A DNA stretch of 64,000 bases from Erythrobacter colymbi (GTDB lineage: Bacteria > Pseudomonadota > Alphaproteobacteria > Sphingomonadales > Sphingomonadaceae). Below, piece by piece: positions 8,845 through 16,924 of this stretch (positions within the stretch are counted from its first letter, which is position 1; each line of letters starts with the position of its first letter). The DNA is taken from assembly GCF_002155685.1 (NCBI RefSeq), contig NZ_MUYK01000003.1, positions 248,001-312,000 on the forward strand, in the 5' to 3' direction. The notes under the pieces were generated by a model that worked only from the letters and a program-made list of their open reading frames with translations, did not search any database and was not told the DNA's origin. A program made the position numbers and the translations under genes.

Positions 8845-9719
8845 CCCCCGAGGTGACCGCCGTCCTCGCGGCCGACGCCAAGCTGGGCGAAGGCGTGCTG
8901 TGGGATGCGGAGCGCGGGATCGTCTGGTTCGTCGACATCAAGCGCCACCGGCTGTGGCACTTCGACCCCGCGAGCGGCAGCAATGCCTATACCGAGGCGC
9001 CGGCGCAGATCGGCTGGGCGATCCCGACCGAGGAAGGCCCGCTGCTTTGCGGCCTCAAGGACGGGCTCTACACCTTCGCGCCGGAAAGCGGCGTCTTTGC
9101 AAAGCTTTGCGACGTTCCCGGAGAGCCCTCCGGCAACCGCCTCAACGATGCCTGCACCGATCCCTGGGGCCGCGTGTGGTTCGGATCGATGGACGATGCG
9201 GAAAGCGCACCCTCCGGCCGGTTCTACGTTTTCGACCGCGGCGAAGTGCGCGCGGCGGGGCCGAGCGGGATCACCATCACCAACGGCCCCGCGGTCAACG
9301 CCTCGGGCACCCGCATCTATTTCACGGATACATCAGCGAAAAAGATCTTCGTCGCCGACCTGTCAGAGGCAGGCGTGGGCGAGGCCCGCCTGTTCGCCGA
9401 CACCGGCGCGCTCTTCCCCGAGGCCTATCCCGATGGCCCGGTGGTCGATGCCGAGGATCATGTCTGGACCGGGCTCTATCTCGGCTCGCATGTCGCCCGC
9501 TTTGCGCCCGATGGAACGCTGGTCGCCACCATCGCGATTCCCGCGCGCGACATCACCAAGATGGCGTTCGGCGGGGCGGACCTCAAAACCGCCTACGTCA
9601 CCTCCGCCACCAAGAACATGACCCAACAGGACATGGCCGCAAAGCCGCTTTCGGGGAGCCTGTTCGCCTTCCCCGCGCCGGTTCAAGGCTTTGCCCAGAC
9701 CCGCGCGAGGCTCGGATGA
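8835..9719 (+). CDS. xylC: D-xylono-1,4-lactonase, SMP-30/gluconolactonase family (Weimberg step 2)
   Basis: The 294-residue six-bladed propeller of the SMP-30/gluconolactonase/LRE family shows LGEGVLWD near the N terminus (Glu19), GNRLNDA in the middle, then ITNGPAVNASG and a later VVDAEDHVW, which supply the acidic and Asn metal ligands. It hydrolyses xylonolactone to xylonate. No signal peptide is present, so the protein is cytoplasmic. It overlaps the xylB end by 10 bp, and its TGA overlaps the ATG of the next gene (ATGA), indicating translational coupling. Homologues of this family also act on gluconolactone or arabinolactone; context favours xylonolactone. Confidence 0.9.
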   Translation: MAMTPEVTAVLAADAKLGEGVLWDAERGIVWFVDIKRHRLWHFDPASGSNAYTEAPAQIGWAIPTEEGPLLCGLKDGLYTFAPESGVFAKLCDVPGEPSGNRLNDACTDPWGRVWFGSMDDAESAPSGRFYVFDRGEVRAAGPSGITITNGPAVNASGTRIYFTDTSAKKIFVADLSEAGVGEARLFADTGALFPEAYPDGPVVDAEDHVWTGLYLGSHVARFAPDGTLVATIAIPARDITKMAFGGADLKTAYVTSATKNMTQQDMAAKPLSGSLFAFPAPVQGFAQTRARLG

Positions 9720-11632
9720 TCCGCCGCCATTACAAGCTCTTGCCCGCCATTCTTGCGACGCTGGCAGCCTCCCCTGCACTTTCCAACCCGGTGCTCGATG
9801 CCGGTTTTGGGGACAATATGGTGCTCCAGAGCGGCACCGAGCTGACCCTGTCCGGGCGCACTCTGGCGGGGGTCAAGGTCGAGGCAAGGCTGGGCGAGAG
9901 CCGGGCGAGCGCGGTTTCGGACGCCTCTGGCGCCTTTTCCGTCACGCTTCCCCAACAATCCAACAGCGCGGCTCCCGTCACGCTGACGATCAGCGACCCG
10001 AGCGGCTCAACAACCTACAACAACATCCTGATCGGCAATGTTTTCCTCTGCGCCGGCCAGTCCAACATGGAACTTTCGGTCAATCGCGCGCTCGATGTCT
10101 GGAACCAGCTGCGGCTCGCAGGCGATGACGGCATCCGTCTGGTGATGGTCCCCAAGACCACCGCGCCGGTGCCGCAGACCCGGCTTGCCGCACCGCTCGC
10201 TTGGAAGGCGGCGACGAGCGAGAGCGTCGCGGAATTCTCCGCCGCCTGCTTCTACATGGCCAAGGCGCTGCGCAAGAAAGACCCCGCGGTTCCCGTGGGC
10301 CTCATCCATTCGAACTGGGGCGGCAGCGCCGCGCGCGCGTGGTACGATCCACAAGGCGCAGCCGAGCTCGAGGGGGCAGCCCAGCTCGATCTGCTGAAGC
10401 TTTACGCCCGCGATCCCTATGCCGCCGCCCTCGCCTTCGTGCCCAAGTGGTTCGACTGGTGGCGCAAGGCCGATAACGGCCGCGAGCCGTGGAAGAACTC
10501 CGCGCTGCTCGACTGGAAGCCGATCCCCAAGTTCTCCTTCTGGAACGAATGGAAGGGCACCGGGCTCGACACCAATCCGCGCGCCAATGTGTGGCTGCGC
10601 AAGATCATCACCCTCACCCCCGAACAGGCCAAGGGCGAAGGCAGCCTCGCGATCGGCGCGATCGACGACATGGATCTCACCTTCGTCAATGGCGAGCCGG
10701 TCGGCTACACCTTCGGCTGGGGGGTGGAGCGCACCTATCGCGTGCCCGCCAAGCTGCTGAAGGCGGGGAAGAACGAGATCCTGATCGCCGCCAACAACAT
10801 GTGGGACACCGGCGGCTTCTTCGCCGGGCCCGAGGGCCTCGCCTTCACCGCGGCGAACGGCAGCAAGGTGCCTCTGGGCGCGGATTGGGAATACGCGCAG
10901 ACCGCCGTCACCGACGTGCCCCCGCGCGCGCCGTGGGATGCCAATGCCGGCCTTGGCGTGATGCACAACGCGATGATCGCGCCGCTGGGCAGGATGAAGC
11001 TCGCGGGCGTCGCATGGTATCAGGGCGAGAGCGATGTCGGCCAAGCCGCCTATGACGCCAAGCTCAAGACCCTGTTTTCCGGATGGCGCCGCCAGTTCGG
11101 CAGTCAGGCAAAGATGCTGGTGGTGCAGCTTGCCGACTTCGGCGAGCGGCGCTCGGCTCCGGGCGAATCCGGCTGGGCGCAACTGCGTGACGAGCAGCGC
11201 AAGGGCGTTGCCGCCGACGCCAACGCCGCGCTCGTCACCGCGATCGACATCGGCGAGCCGACCGACATCCACCCCGCCAACAAGAACGACCTCGGCAAGC
11301 GGCTGGCCGCGGCGTTCAATGGCCGCGCGATGCCGATGCCCGCCACCGCGGTGCGCGAGGGCGGCAGGGTCACGGTCAGCTTTACCGGCCTCGAAGGCGC
11401 GCTCACCGTCGAGGGCGGGCCGATCCCGCTCGGCGTGGAGCTGTGCGGTGCCGAGGCCGGCTCCTGCCAATGGGTCATTGCACGGGCCGAGGGCGGCCAG
11501 CTGCTGCTCGCCATTCCCGACGGCATGACGCCCACCCGTGTGCGCTATGCCTGGGCCGATGCGCCGGTGGTCAACCTCGTCGATGGCGCGGGCATGCCGA
11601 TCCCGGCCTTCGAGCTGGCGATCCAGCCGTGA
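9716..11632 (+). CDS. Secreted sialate-O-acetylesterase-like (candidate acetylxylan) esterase
   Basis: The 638-residue SGNH-type esterase has a signal peptide (about 1-23). The catalytic serine lies in LCAGQSNME (Ser116). The C-terminal Asp/His pair lies in TDIHPANKNDLG, the usual DxxH block of the SASA (DUF303) family. A beta-sandwich insertion occupies the middle, as in other family members. In a xylan locus the expected role is removal of acetyl groups from xylose residues, rather than sialic acid. The ATG overlaps the xylC stop, and the next gene starts within its stop (GTGA). It is odd that a periplasmic enzyme is embedded in the cytoplasmic Weimberg operon. Confidence 0.85.
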   Translation: MIRRHYKLLPAILATLAASPALSNPVLDAGFGDNMVLQSGTELTLSGRTLAGVKVEARLGESRASAVSDASGAFSVTLPQQSNSAAPVTLTISDPSGSTTYNNILIGNVFLCAGQSNMELSVNRALDVWNQLRLAGDDGIRLVMVPKTTAPVPQTRLAAPLAWKAATSESVAEFSAACFYMAKALRKKDPAVPVGLIHSNWGGSAARAWYDPQGAAELEGAAQLDLLKLYARDPYAAALAFVPKWFDWWRKADNGREPWKNSALLDWKPIPKFSFWNEWKGTGLDTNPRANVWLRKIITLTPEQAKGEGSLAIGAIDDMDLTFVNGEPVGYTFGWGVERTYRVPAKLLKAGKNEILIAANNMWDTGGFFAGPEGLAFTAANGSKVPLGADWEYAQTAVTDVPPRAPWDANAGLGVMHNAMIAPLGRMKLAGVAWYQGESDVGQAAYDAKLKTLFSGWRRQFGSQAKMLVVQLADFGERRSAPGESGWAQLRDEQRKGVAADANAALVTAIDIGEPTDIHPANKNDLGKRLAAAFNGRAMPMPATAVREGGRVTVSFTGLEGALTVEGGPIPLGVELCGAEAGSCQWVIARAEGGQLLLAIPDGMTPTRVRYAWADAPVVNLVDGAGMPIPAFELAIQP

Positions 11633-12954
11633 AGCTGACCCGCCGCGAGACCCTTGCGGGTTCGGCGGCGGGCGCGCTGGCGCTGGCGGCCGGGGGACAC
11701 GCCGCCAGCGCCGCGCCCTCCCCTGACTTCGTCACGCGCGAGGGCACGAAGCTGATGCGCGGCGGCAAGCCCTACCGGATCACCGGCGCGAACCTGTGGT
11801 ATGCGGCGTGGCTCGGCGCCGATACCGACTATGGCGACCGCGCGCGGCTGGTGCGCGAGCTTGACCGGCTGGCGGCGCTCGGGATCAACAACCTCCGGAT
11901 CATGGCGGCGGCGGAAGAAGGCCCGCTGAAGAATTCGATCAAGCCCGGCTTCACCCGTGCCGACGGCAGCATCGACGCAGCGCTGCTCGCGGGGCTCGAC
12001 TTCGCACTCGCCGAGATTGCCAAGCGCGGCATGACCGCGGTGCTGGTGCTCTCGAACTTCTGGGAGTGGTCGGGCGGCCTGCAAACCCTGCTCCACCGCT
12101 CCACCGGGCGCTACATCGACATGGGCGATCCCGCGCACCCCTGGCCCGCCTTCGCCGATGCGACCGCGGCCTTCTATGCCAACCGGAGCGCCGTGGCGCG
12201 CTACCGCGAGCATGTCGCGCGGCTGCTCGGGCGGCGCAACACGGTGACCGGCCTTGCCTATGCCGAGGACCCGGCGATCATGGCGTGGCAGCTCGCCAAC
12301 GAACCGCGCCCGGGCGGGAGCGACGCCGCGATTGCCGCGAACCGCGCGGCCTATTGCGCATGGGCCGCCGATACCGCCGCCTTGATCCGCGCAGGCGCGC
12401 CGCAGCACCTCGTCAGCCTCGGACAGGAAGGGACGATGGCAACCAATGGCGATGCGTCACTGGTGGCCGAGGCGCACGCCGCCATCGACTACGTCACGGC
12501 GCATATCTGGCCCTTGAACTGGAGCTGGGTGAAGGGCGACGATCTGGCGGGCACATGGCCCGAGGGCCGCCGCAAGGTCGAAGCCTATATCGCCGATCAC
12601 GTCCGCATCGCAGACAATCTCGGCAAGCCGCTGGTTATCGAGGAATTCGGCTTCCCCCGCGATGGCGAGGCCTATGCGCCCTCGGCCGGCACGCATTTCC
12701 GCGAGGATTACTACCGCCTGATCTACGGCGCGGTCGAGGCCAGTTGGGCCAATGGCGGCGTGATCGCGGGCAGCAATTTCTGGGCGTGGAACGGCGAGGC
12801 GCGCACCGCCCATCCCGACTTCCGCTTCAGGGACGGCGACCGCGCCTATATGGGCGATCCCCCGCACGAGCCCCAGGGCTGGTACGGGGTGTTCGACAGC
12901 GATGCCGGGATGCTCGACGTGATCCGCACCCACATCGCCCGCGCTACCGCCTAG
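11629..12954 (+). CDS. Tat-exported GH5 (mannanase-like) glycoside hydrolase
   Basis: The 441-residue product begins with a twin-arginine signal (LTRRETLAG, hydrophobic core, Ala-rich cleavage site near residue 28). The GH5 catalytic domain has acid/base Glu225 in WQLANEPRPG and nucleophile Glu339 in VIEEFGFPRDG. The LMRGGKPYRITGANLWY opening and EEFG block are typical of the GH5_7 endo-beta-1,4-mannanases. The GTG start overlaps the TGA of the esterase gene, so I use 11629 rather than earlier in-frame codons inside the esterase. Substrate could be mannan or another hemicellulose. It overlaps the convergent GH43 gene by 4 bp at the 3' ends. Confidence 0.87.
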   Translation: MKLTRRETLAGSAAGALALAAGGHAASAAPSPDFVTREGTKLMRGGKPYRITGANLWYAAWLGADTDYGDRARLVRELDRLAALGINNLRIMAAAEEGPLKNSIKPGFTRADGSIDAALLAGLDFALAEIAKRGMTAVLVLSNFWEWSGGLQTLLHRSTGRYIDMGDPAHPWPAFADATAAFYANRSAVARYREHVARLLGRRNTVTGLAYAEDPAIMAWQLANEPRPGGSDAAIAANRAAYCAWAADTAALIRAGAPQHLVSLGQEGTMATNGDASLVAEAHAAIDYVTAHIWPLNWSWVKGDDLAGTWPEGRRKVEAYIADHVRIADNLGKPLVIEEFGFPRDGEAYAPSAGTHFREDYYRLIYGAVEASWANGGVIAGSNFWAWNGEARTAHPDFRFRDGDRAYMGDPPHEPQGWYGVFDSDAGMLDVIRTHIARATA

Positions 12955-13928
12955 GGCGGCGGGGCGGTCACCCCGGCTTTGGTCTGGGTGACGCGGCGCA
13001 TCAGCCCGTTCTCGTCATAGGCAAGATACTCCGCCGTTACCGCGCGCCGCCCCATCGCGCCCTTCTGGCCGTTCACCGTGAGCGTCGCGTTGTGGAGGAA
13101 GATGTACCACTGGCCCTTGAACTCGGCGATGCCGGGGTGGATCGTGAAGCTCCCCTCCCCCGACCCGGTCAGCTCGCCGCGATAGGTCCACGGGCCTGTG
13201 ATCGCGGGCGCGGTGGCATAGGAGATGCGCTCGTCCTTGTGGTCGCTGCGGTCCAGAGAGGCATAGGTGAGGTAGTAGAGGCCGCCCCGCTTGTGCAGCC
13301 ACGGCCCTTCCTCGAAATGCGGCGGGGTGATCTCGGTGATCGGCCCGTCGATGCTGATCATGTCCGCGCCGAGCTTGGCGATGTAGCACTGGCGGTTGCC
13401 CCACGCGATCCAGGTGGTGCCGTCGTCGTCGGTGAAGACGGTGGGGTCGATGTCCTCCCAGCTGTGGGTGCCCTTGGGGGTCATGTCGTTGCTGATGAGC
13501 GCGGAGCCCTTGGCATCGACGAAGGGCCCCTCGGGGCGGTCCGCCACGGCCACGCCGATCGCCTTGCCCGGCTTGGTCTTGTCGTGCTCGACCGGCGCAT
13601 ACATCCAGAAGCGGCCGTGCTTCTGGATCACCTGCACCGCCCAGGCATCGTGCGAGGCCCATGCGAAGTCCGTGAGCTTCATGATCGGCGGGTGCGCGGT
13701 CCAGTGGCGCATGTCCGTGGTCGACCAGACGAGCCAGTCCTTCATGTTGAACATCTCGCCATCGGCCGCCTCGTCGTGGCTGGTGTAGAGCCACAGCGTG
13801 TCGCCGACGACCAGCGGGGCCGGATCGGCCGTGAAGCGGTCGCGGAACAGCGGGTTGCTGCCGGGCGCGTCCTCGGCGGCGAGCGGCGCGGCGGCGAGGA
13901 GCGCGGCGAGCGGTAGCAGCAGGCGCAT
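12951..13928 (-). CDS. Secreted single-domain GH43 glycosidase
   Basis: The 325-residue product has a signal peptide (about 1-18) and a single five-bladed propeller. Candidate catalytic residues are Asp35 in FTADPAPL, Asp161 in EDIDPTVF and Glu207 in HFEEGPWLH. The short ADPAP-type N terminus without a C-terminal sandwich resembles GH43_1 arabinofuranosidase/xylosidase proteins. Start 13928 is chosen because GAGGGGAACGG precedes it and the signal peptide begins there; the reading frame continues upstream only as noise inside xylD. It is the last gene of the minus-strand unit lacI-xylD-GH43, 11 bp behind xylD. Confidence 0.87.
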   Translation of the reverse strand: MRLLLPLAALLAAAPLAAEDAPGSNPLFRDRFTADPAPLVVGDTLWLYTSHDEAADGEMFNMKDWLVWSTTDMRHWTAHPPIMKLTDFAWASHDAWAVQVIQKHGRFWMYAPVEHDKTKPGKAIGVAVADRPEGPFVDAKGSALISNDMTPKGTHSWEDIDPTVFTDDDGTTWIAWGNRQCYIAKLGADMISIDGPITEITPPHFEEGPWLHKRGGLYYLTYASLDRSDHKDERISYATAPAITGPWTYRGELTGSGEGSFTIHPGIAEFKGQWYIFLHNATLTVNGQKGAMGRRAVTAEYLAYDENGLMRRVTQTKAGVTAPPP

Positions 13929-13939
13929 ATCCGTTCCCC

Positions 13940-15724
13940 TCAATGGTTGTGCCGCGGCAGCTTGCGCGCCGTGCCGCGATACTTGAGCGCGAAGTCCATC
14001 ACGCCCCCTTCGGCGAGCTGCCCGGTCTTCTCGCGGTAGAGCTCCTCCCACGGGGTCTGGCTTTCGGGCACCGGCGGGATGGTCTCCTCCGCGCGGCGGC
14101 GGGCGATTTCGGCCTCGTCCACCAGCGCATCGCAGCGCCTCTGGTTGAGATCGACACGGATGATGTCGCCCGTCCTCAGCCAGCTGAGCCCCCCGCCGAC
14201 CGCGCTTTCGGGGCTGACGTTGAGGATCGAGGGGCTGTCGCTCGTCCCCGATTGCCGCCCGTCGCCGAGCGTCGGCAGCCACGGCTTGCCGGCGCGGATC
14301 ATCGCGTCTGGCGGCTGCATATTGACGACCTCGGCGCTCCCCGGCCAGCCGATCACGCCCGAGCCGCGGATGACGAGGATGCAGTCCTCGTCAATCGCGA
14401 GCGAAGGGTCGTTGATGCGGTGGTGGTAATCGTCCGACCCGTCGAACACGATCGCGCGCGCCTCGAACACGCCCTCTGAGCCGGGGCGCGAGAGATAGCG
14501 GGCGCGGAAGGCCTCGCCGATCACGCTGGTCTTGAGGATCGCGAAGTCGAACAGGTTGCCCGAAAGCACCATGAACCCCGCCTTGTCGATCAGTGGTTCG
14601 GCAAAGGGCCGGATCATCTCGCGGTCGGGGCTTTCGGCGCCGGCGAGGTTTTCGGCCATCGTCCGGCCGGTGCAGGTCAGCACCTCGCCGTGGAGCTTGC
14701 CCGCCTGCAGCAGCTCCCACATCGCCGCGGGCACGCCCCCTGCGCGGTGGAAGCGCTCGCCCAGATACTTGCCCGCAGGCTGCATGTTGACGAGCAGCGG
14801 CAGGTCATAGCCATGCGCCTGCCACACCCCGGTCTCGAGCGGCACCCCCGCATGGGCGGCCATCGCCATGATGTGCGGCTGCGCGTTGGAGGAGCCGCCG
14901 ATGACACTGACGGTGGCGATCGCGTTCTCGAAGGCCTCGCGCGTCAGGATGTCGGAGGGTTTCAGGTCTTCGAGCACCATCTCCACGATCCGGCGGCCGG
15001 TGCGATAGGCCATCTGCCCGCGCTCGCGATAGGGCGCGGGGATCGCGGCGCAGCCGGTGAGCGAGAGCCCCAGCGCCTCGGCGACCGCGTTCATGGTGCT
15101 CGCCGTGCCCATCGAATTGCAGTGCCCGGCAGAGGGCGCGCTGCTGGTGGCGCGGTTCAGGAATTCGTCCTCGTCGATCTCGCCCGCAGCGAGCTTCCTG
15201 CGGCTGCGCCAGATGACGGTGCCGCTGCCGACCAGCTCGCCCTCGTGCCAGCCGTCGAGCATCGGGCCGCCGGACAGGACGATGGCGGGGATGTCCACGG
15301 TCGAGGCCGCCATGATCTGCGAGGGCGTGGTCTTGTCGCAGCCCGTGGTCAGCACCACGCCGTCCAAGGGATAGCCGTTGAGCAGTTCGACGAGGCCGAG
15401 ATAGAGCAGATTGCGGTCGAGCGCCGCGGTCGGCCTGCGGCAGTTCTCGAAGATCGGGTGGACGGGAAATTCGATGGGAATCCCGCCCGCATCGCGGATC
15501 CCGTCGCGCGTGCGCTTGGCGAGATCGACATGGATGCGGTTGCAGGGGGAAAGGTCGCTGCCGCTTTGCGCAATGCCGATGATCGGCTTGCCGCTTTGCA
15601 GTTCCTCGGGCGTCACCCCGTAATTCATGAAGCGTTCGAGATAGAGCGCCGTCATGTCCATGCGTTCGCGGTTGTCGAACCAGTCGCGCGAGCGCAGGCG
15701 GCGGGGTGAGGCTTTGTCTGTCAT
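13940..15724 (-). CDS. xylD: D-xylonate dehydratase, IlvD/Edd family (Weimberg step 3)
   Basis: The 594-residue protein is a full-length IlvD/Edd dehydratase. The three iron-sulfur ligand cysteines are Cys61 in SPCNRIH, Cys129 in TTGCDKTTPS and Cys202 in AGHCNSMGTAS, at almost the same spacing as in Caulobacter XylD. That makes a [2Fe-2S] sugar-acid dehydratase the likely type. It converts D-xylonate to 2-keto-3-deoxy-D-xylonate. The ATG overlaps the TGA of the lacI gene (ATGA), so regulator and enzyme are translationally coupled. L-arabinonate dehydratase is the nearest alternative, but the rest of the Weimberg set supports xylD. Confidence 0.92.
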   Translation of the reverse strand: MTDKASPRRLRSRDWFDNRERMDMTALYLERFMNYGVTPEELQSGKPIIGIAQSGSDLSPCNRIHVDLAKRTRDGIRDAGGIPIEFPVHPIFENCRRPTAALDRNLLYLGLVELLNGYPLDGVVLTTGCDKTTPSQIMAASTVDIPAIVLSGGPMLDGWHEGELVGSGTVIWRSRRKLAAGEIDEDEFLNRATSSAPSAGHCNSMGTASTMNAVAEALGLSLTGCAAIPAPYRERGQMAYRTGRRIVEMVLEDLKPSDILTREAFENAIATVSVIGGSSNAQPHIMAMAAHAGVPLETGVWQAHGYDLPLLVNMQPAGKYLGERFHRAGGVPAAMWELLQAGKLHGEVLTCTGRTMAENLAGAESPDREMIRPFAEPLIDKAGFMVLSGNLFDFAILKTSVIGEAFRARYLSRPGSEGVFEARAIVFDGSDDYHHRINDPSLAIDEDCILVIRGSGVIGWPGSAEVVNMQPPDAMIRAGKPWLPTLGDGRQSGTSDSPSILNVSPESAVGGGLSWLRTGDIIRVDLNQRRCDALVDEAEIARRRAEETIPPVPESQTPWEELYREKTGQLAEGGVMDFALKYRGTARKLPRHNH

Positions 15725-16857
15725 GAAGTCCCGGGTGGCTTACTGAAGGAGGACGCAAGGCTGGGCCCCGCGTCGGAATTGCGGCGGATCAGCTGGTAGG
15801 CGAGCGTCAGCTGCTCGGCCTTGGCACGCGCGGCGCGCGGGCGCTGCTTGTGGACGCGGGCGATCATCGCGACGGCCTCGGCGGTCATCTCGCGGATCGG
15901 CTGGCGGATGGTGGTGAGCTCGGGCCAGATCGAGCTCGCCAGCTCGGTATCGTCGAAGCCGCAGACCGTGATGTCGTTGGGCACGTCGAGATGGCGGCGG
16001 TGCGCCATCGCGACGGTGGCGGCGGCCATGTCGTCGTTCGAGGCGAAGATCGCCGTCGGCGGATGCGCGATGCCGAGCAGCTTCTCGGCCGCGACCATGC
16101 CGGAGCGGTAGGTGAACTGCCCCTGCGCGATCAGGCTCTCGTCGATCGGAAGCCCGGCGTCCTTCATCGCCGAACGATAGCCCAGCAGGCGGCGGCCCGA
16201 GGCGACCTGTTCGGGGTTGCCGATGATGAAGCCGATGCGTTCATGGCCGAGGCTGATGATGTGCCGCGTCATGTCGTAGGCGGCCTGGAACTCGTCGATC
16301 AGCACCGCCCCGTGGCTGCCGCTCGCGCGGCCCGGGCCGACCGCGACCGCGATCCCGCCGCTCGAGCGGATCAGATCGAGCACGCTCTGGTCGTCGCACA
16401 GCGGCGGGGGGAGGATGTAGCCCTCGATCCCGCCGTCGAGCAGCTTCTTGATGACCTTTTGCGCTTCGGCCGTGTCCTCGCAGGCCTGCACCACGAGATA
16501 GATGTCGCGCCGGCTCGCCTCGTCCAGCGCGCCCATCAGGAACTCGGAGAGGTAGGAGGCCGAGGGGTTGTCGAACAGCAGCGCGATGCGCAGCTGCGAT
16601 CCCGCCGCGAGCGATCGGGCCGCGCGGTTGGGGACATAGTTGAGCTTGGCAATCGCCCCCAGCACCTTCTGCTTGGTGTCCTCGCGCACGTTCTCCTCGC
16701 CGTTGATCACGCGGCTCACCGTCATCGGCGAGCACTGCGCCTCGCGCGCGACATCGGTAATCGTGGGCGCGGCGTTGGAACGCCGGGCGGCGCGCTTGCG
16801 ACCGGGGGTTGCGGATTGGGCGAGCGGTTCGGCCTGCTTGGTCATGGCGAGGGCCAT
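15721..16857 (-). CDS. xylR: LacI-family transcriptional repressor of the xylan/xylose locus
   Basis: The 378-residue protein has a basic N-terminal extension of about 25 residues, then a LacI helix-turn-helix (TITDVAREAQCSPMTVSRV) and hinge helix (NRAARSLA). A periplasmic-binding-protein-like effector domain follows (RIALLFDNPSASYL, FASNDDMAAATV, VCGFDDTELAS). The family binds palindromes with a central CG, as seen at the boxes around TGGTAGCGCTACCA. Xylose or a xylo-oligosaccharide as effector is inference. Two in-frame ATGs (16857 and 16845) are possible and neither has a clear ribosome binding site. The gene is first in its unit and overlaps xylD by 4 bp. The symbol follows the Caulobacter XylR analogy. 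Confidence 0.85.
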   Translation of the reverse strand: MALAMTKQAEPLAQSATPGRKRAARRSNAAPTITDVAREAQCSPMTVSRVINGEENVREDTKQKVLGAIAKLNYVPNRAARSLAAGSQLRIALLFDNPSASYLSEFLMGALDEASRRDIYLVVQACEDTAEAQKVIKKLLDGGIEGYILPPPLCDDQSVLDLIRSSGGIAVAVGPGRASGSHGAVLIDEFQAAYDMTRHIISLGHERIGFIIGNPEQVASGRRLLGYRSAMKDAGLPIDESLIAQGQFTYRSGMVAAEKLLGIAHPPTAIFASNDDMAAATVAMAHRRHLDVPNDITVCGFDDTELASSIWPELTTIRQPIREMTAEAVAMIARVHKQRPRAARAKAEQLTLAYQLIRRNSDAGPSLASSFSKPPGTS

Positions 16858-16886
16858 ACTGCGACGGACCGAGTGGCGGCAAGCTG

Positions 16887-16905
16887 GATGATATGCGCTA
16901 TCATC
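16887..16905. promoter_or_regulatory. Variant operator upstream of lacI
   Basis: GATGATA and TATCATC form a perfect 7-bp inverted repeat around TGCGC, 30 bp upstream of the lacI start. The core TGATATGCGCTATCA equals the locus operator (TGATAGCGCTATCA form) with one extra base near the centre. This suggests autoregulation by a weakened site, or a different regulator. Position and symmetry are seen; function is inferred. Confidence 0.5.
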
Positions 16906-16924
16906 GGCGGCGTGAGGGCGCGTC

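Noticed and set aside
8732..9715. Upstream part of the frame that contains the acetylesterase
   Set aside because: Overlaps xylB/xylC out of frame; the signal peptide and fold begin at 9716.
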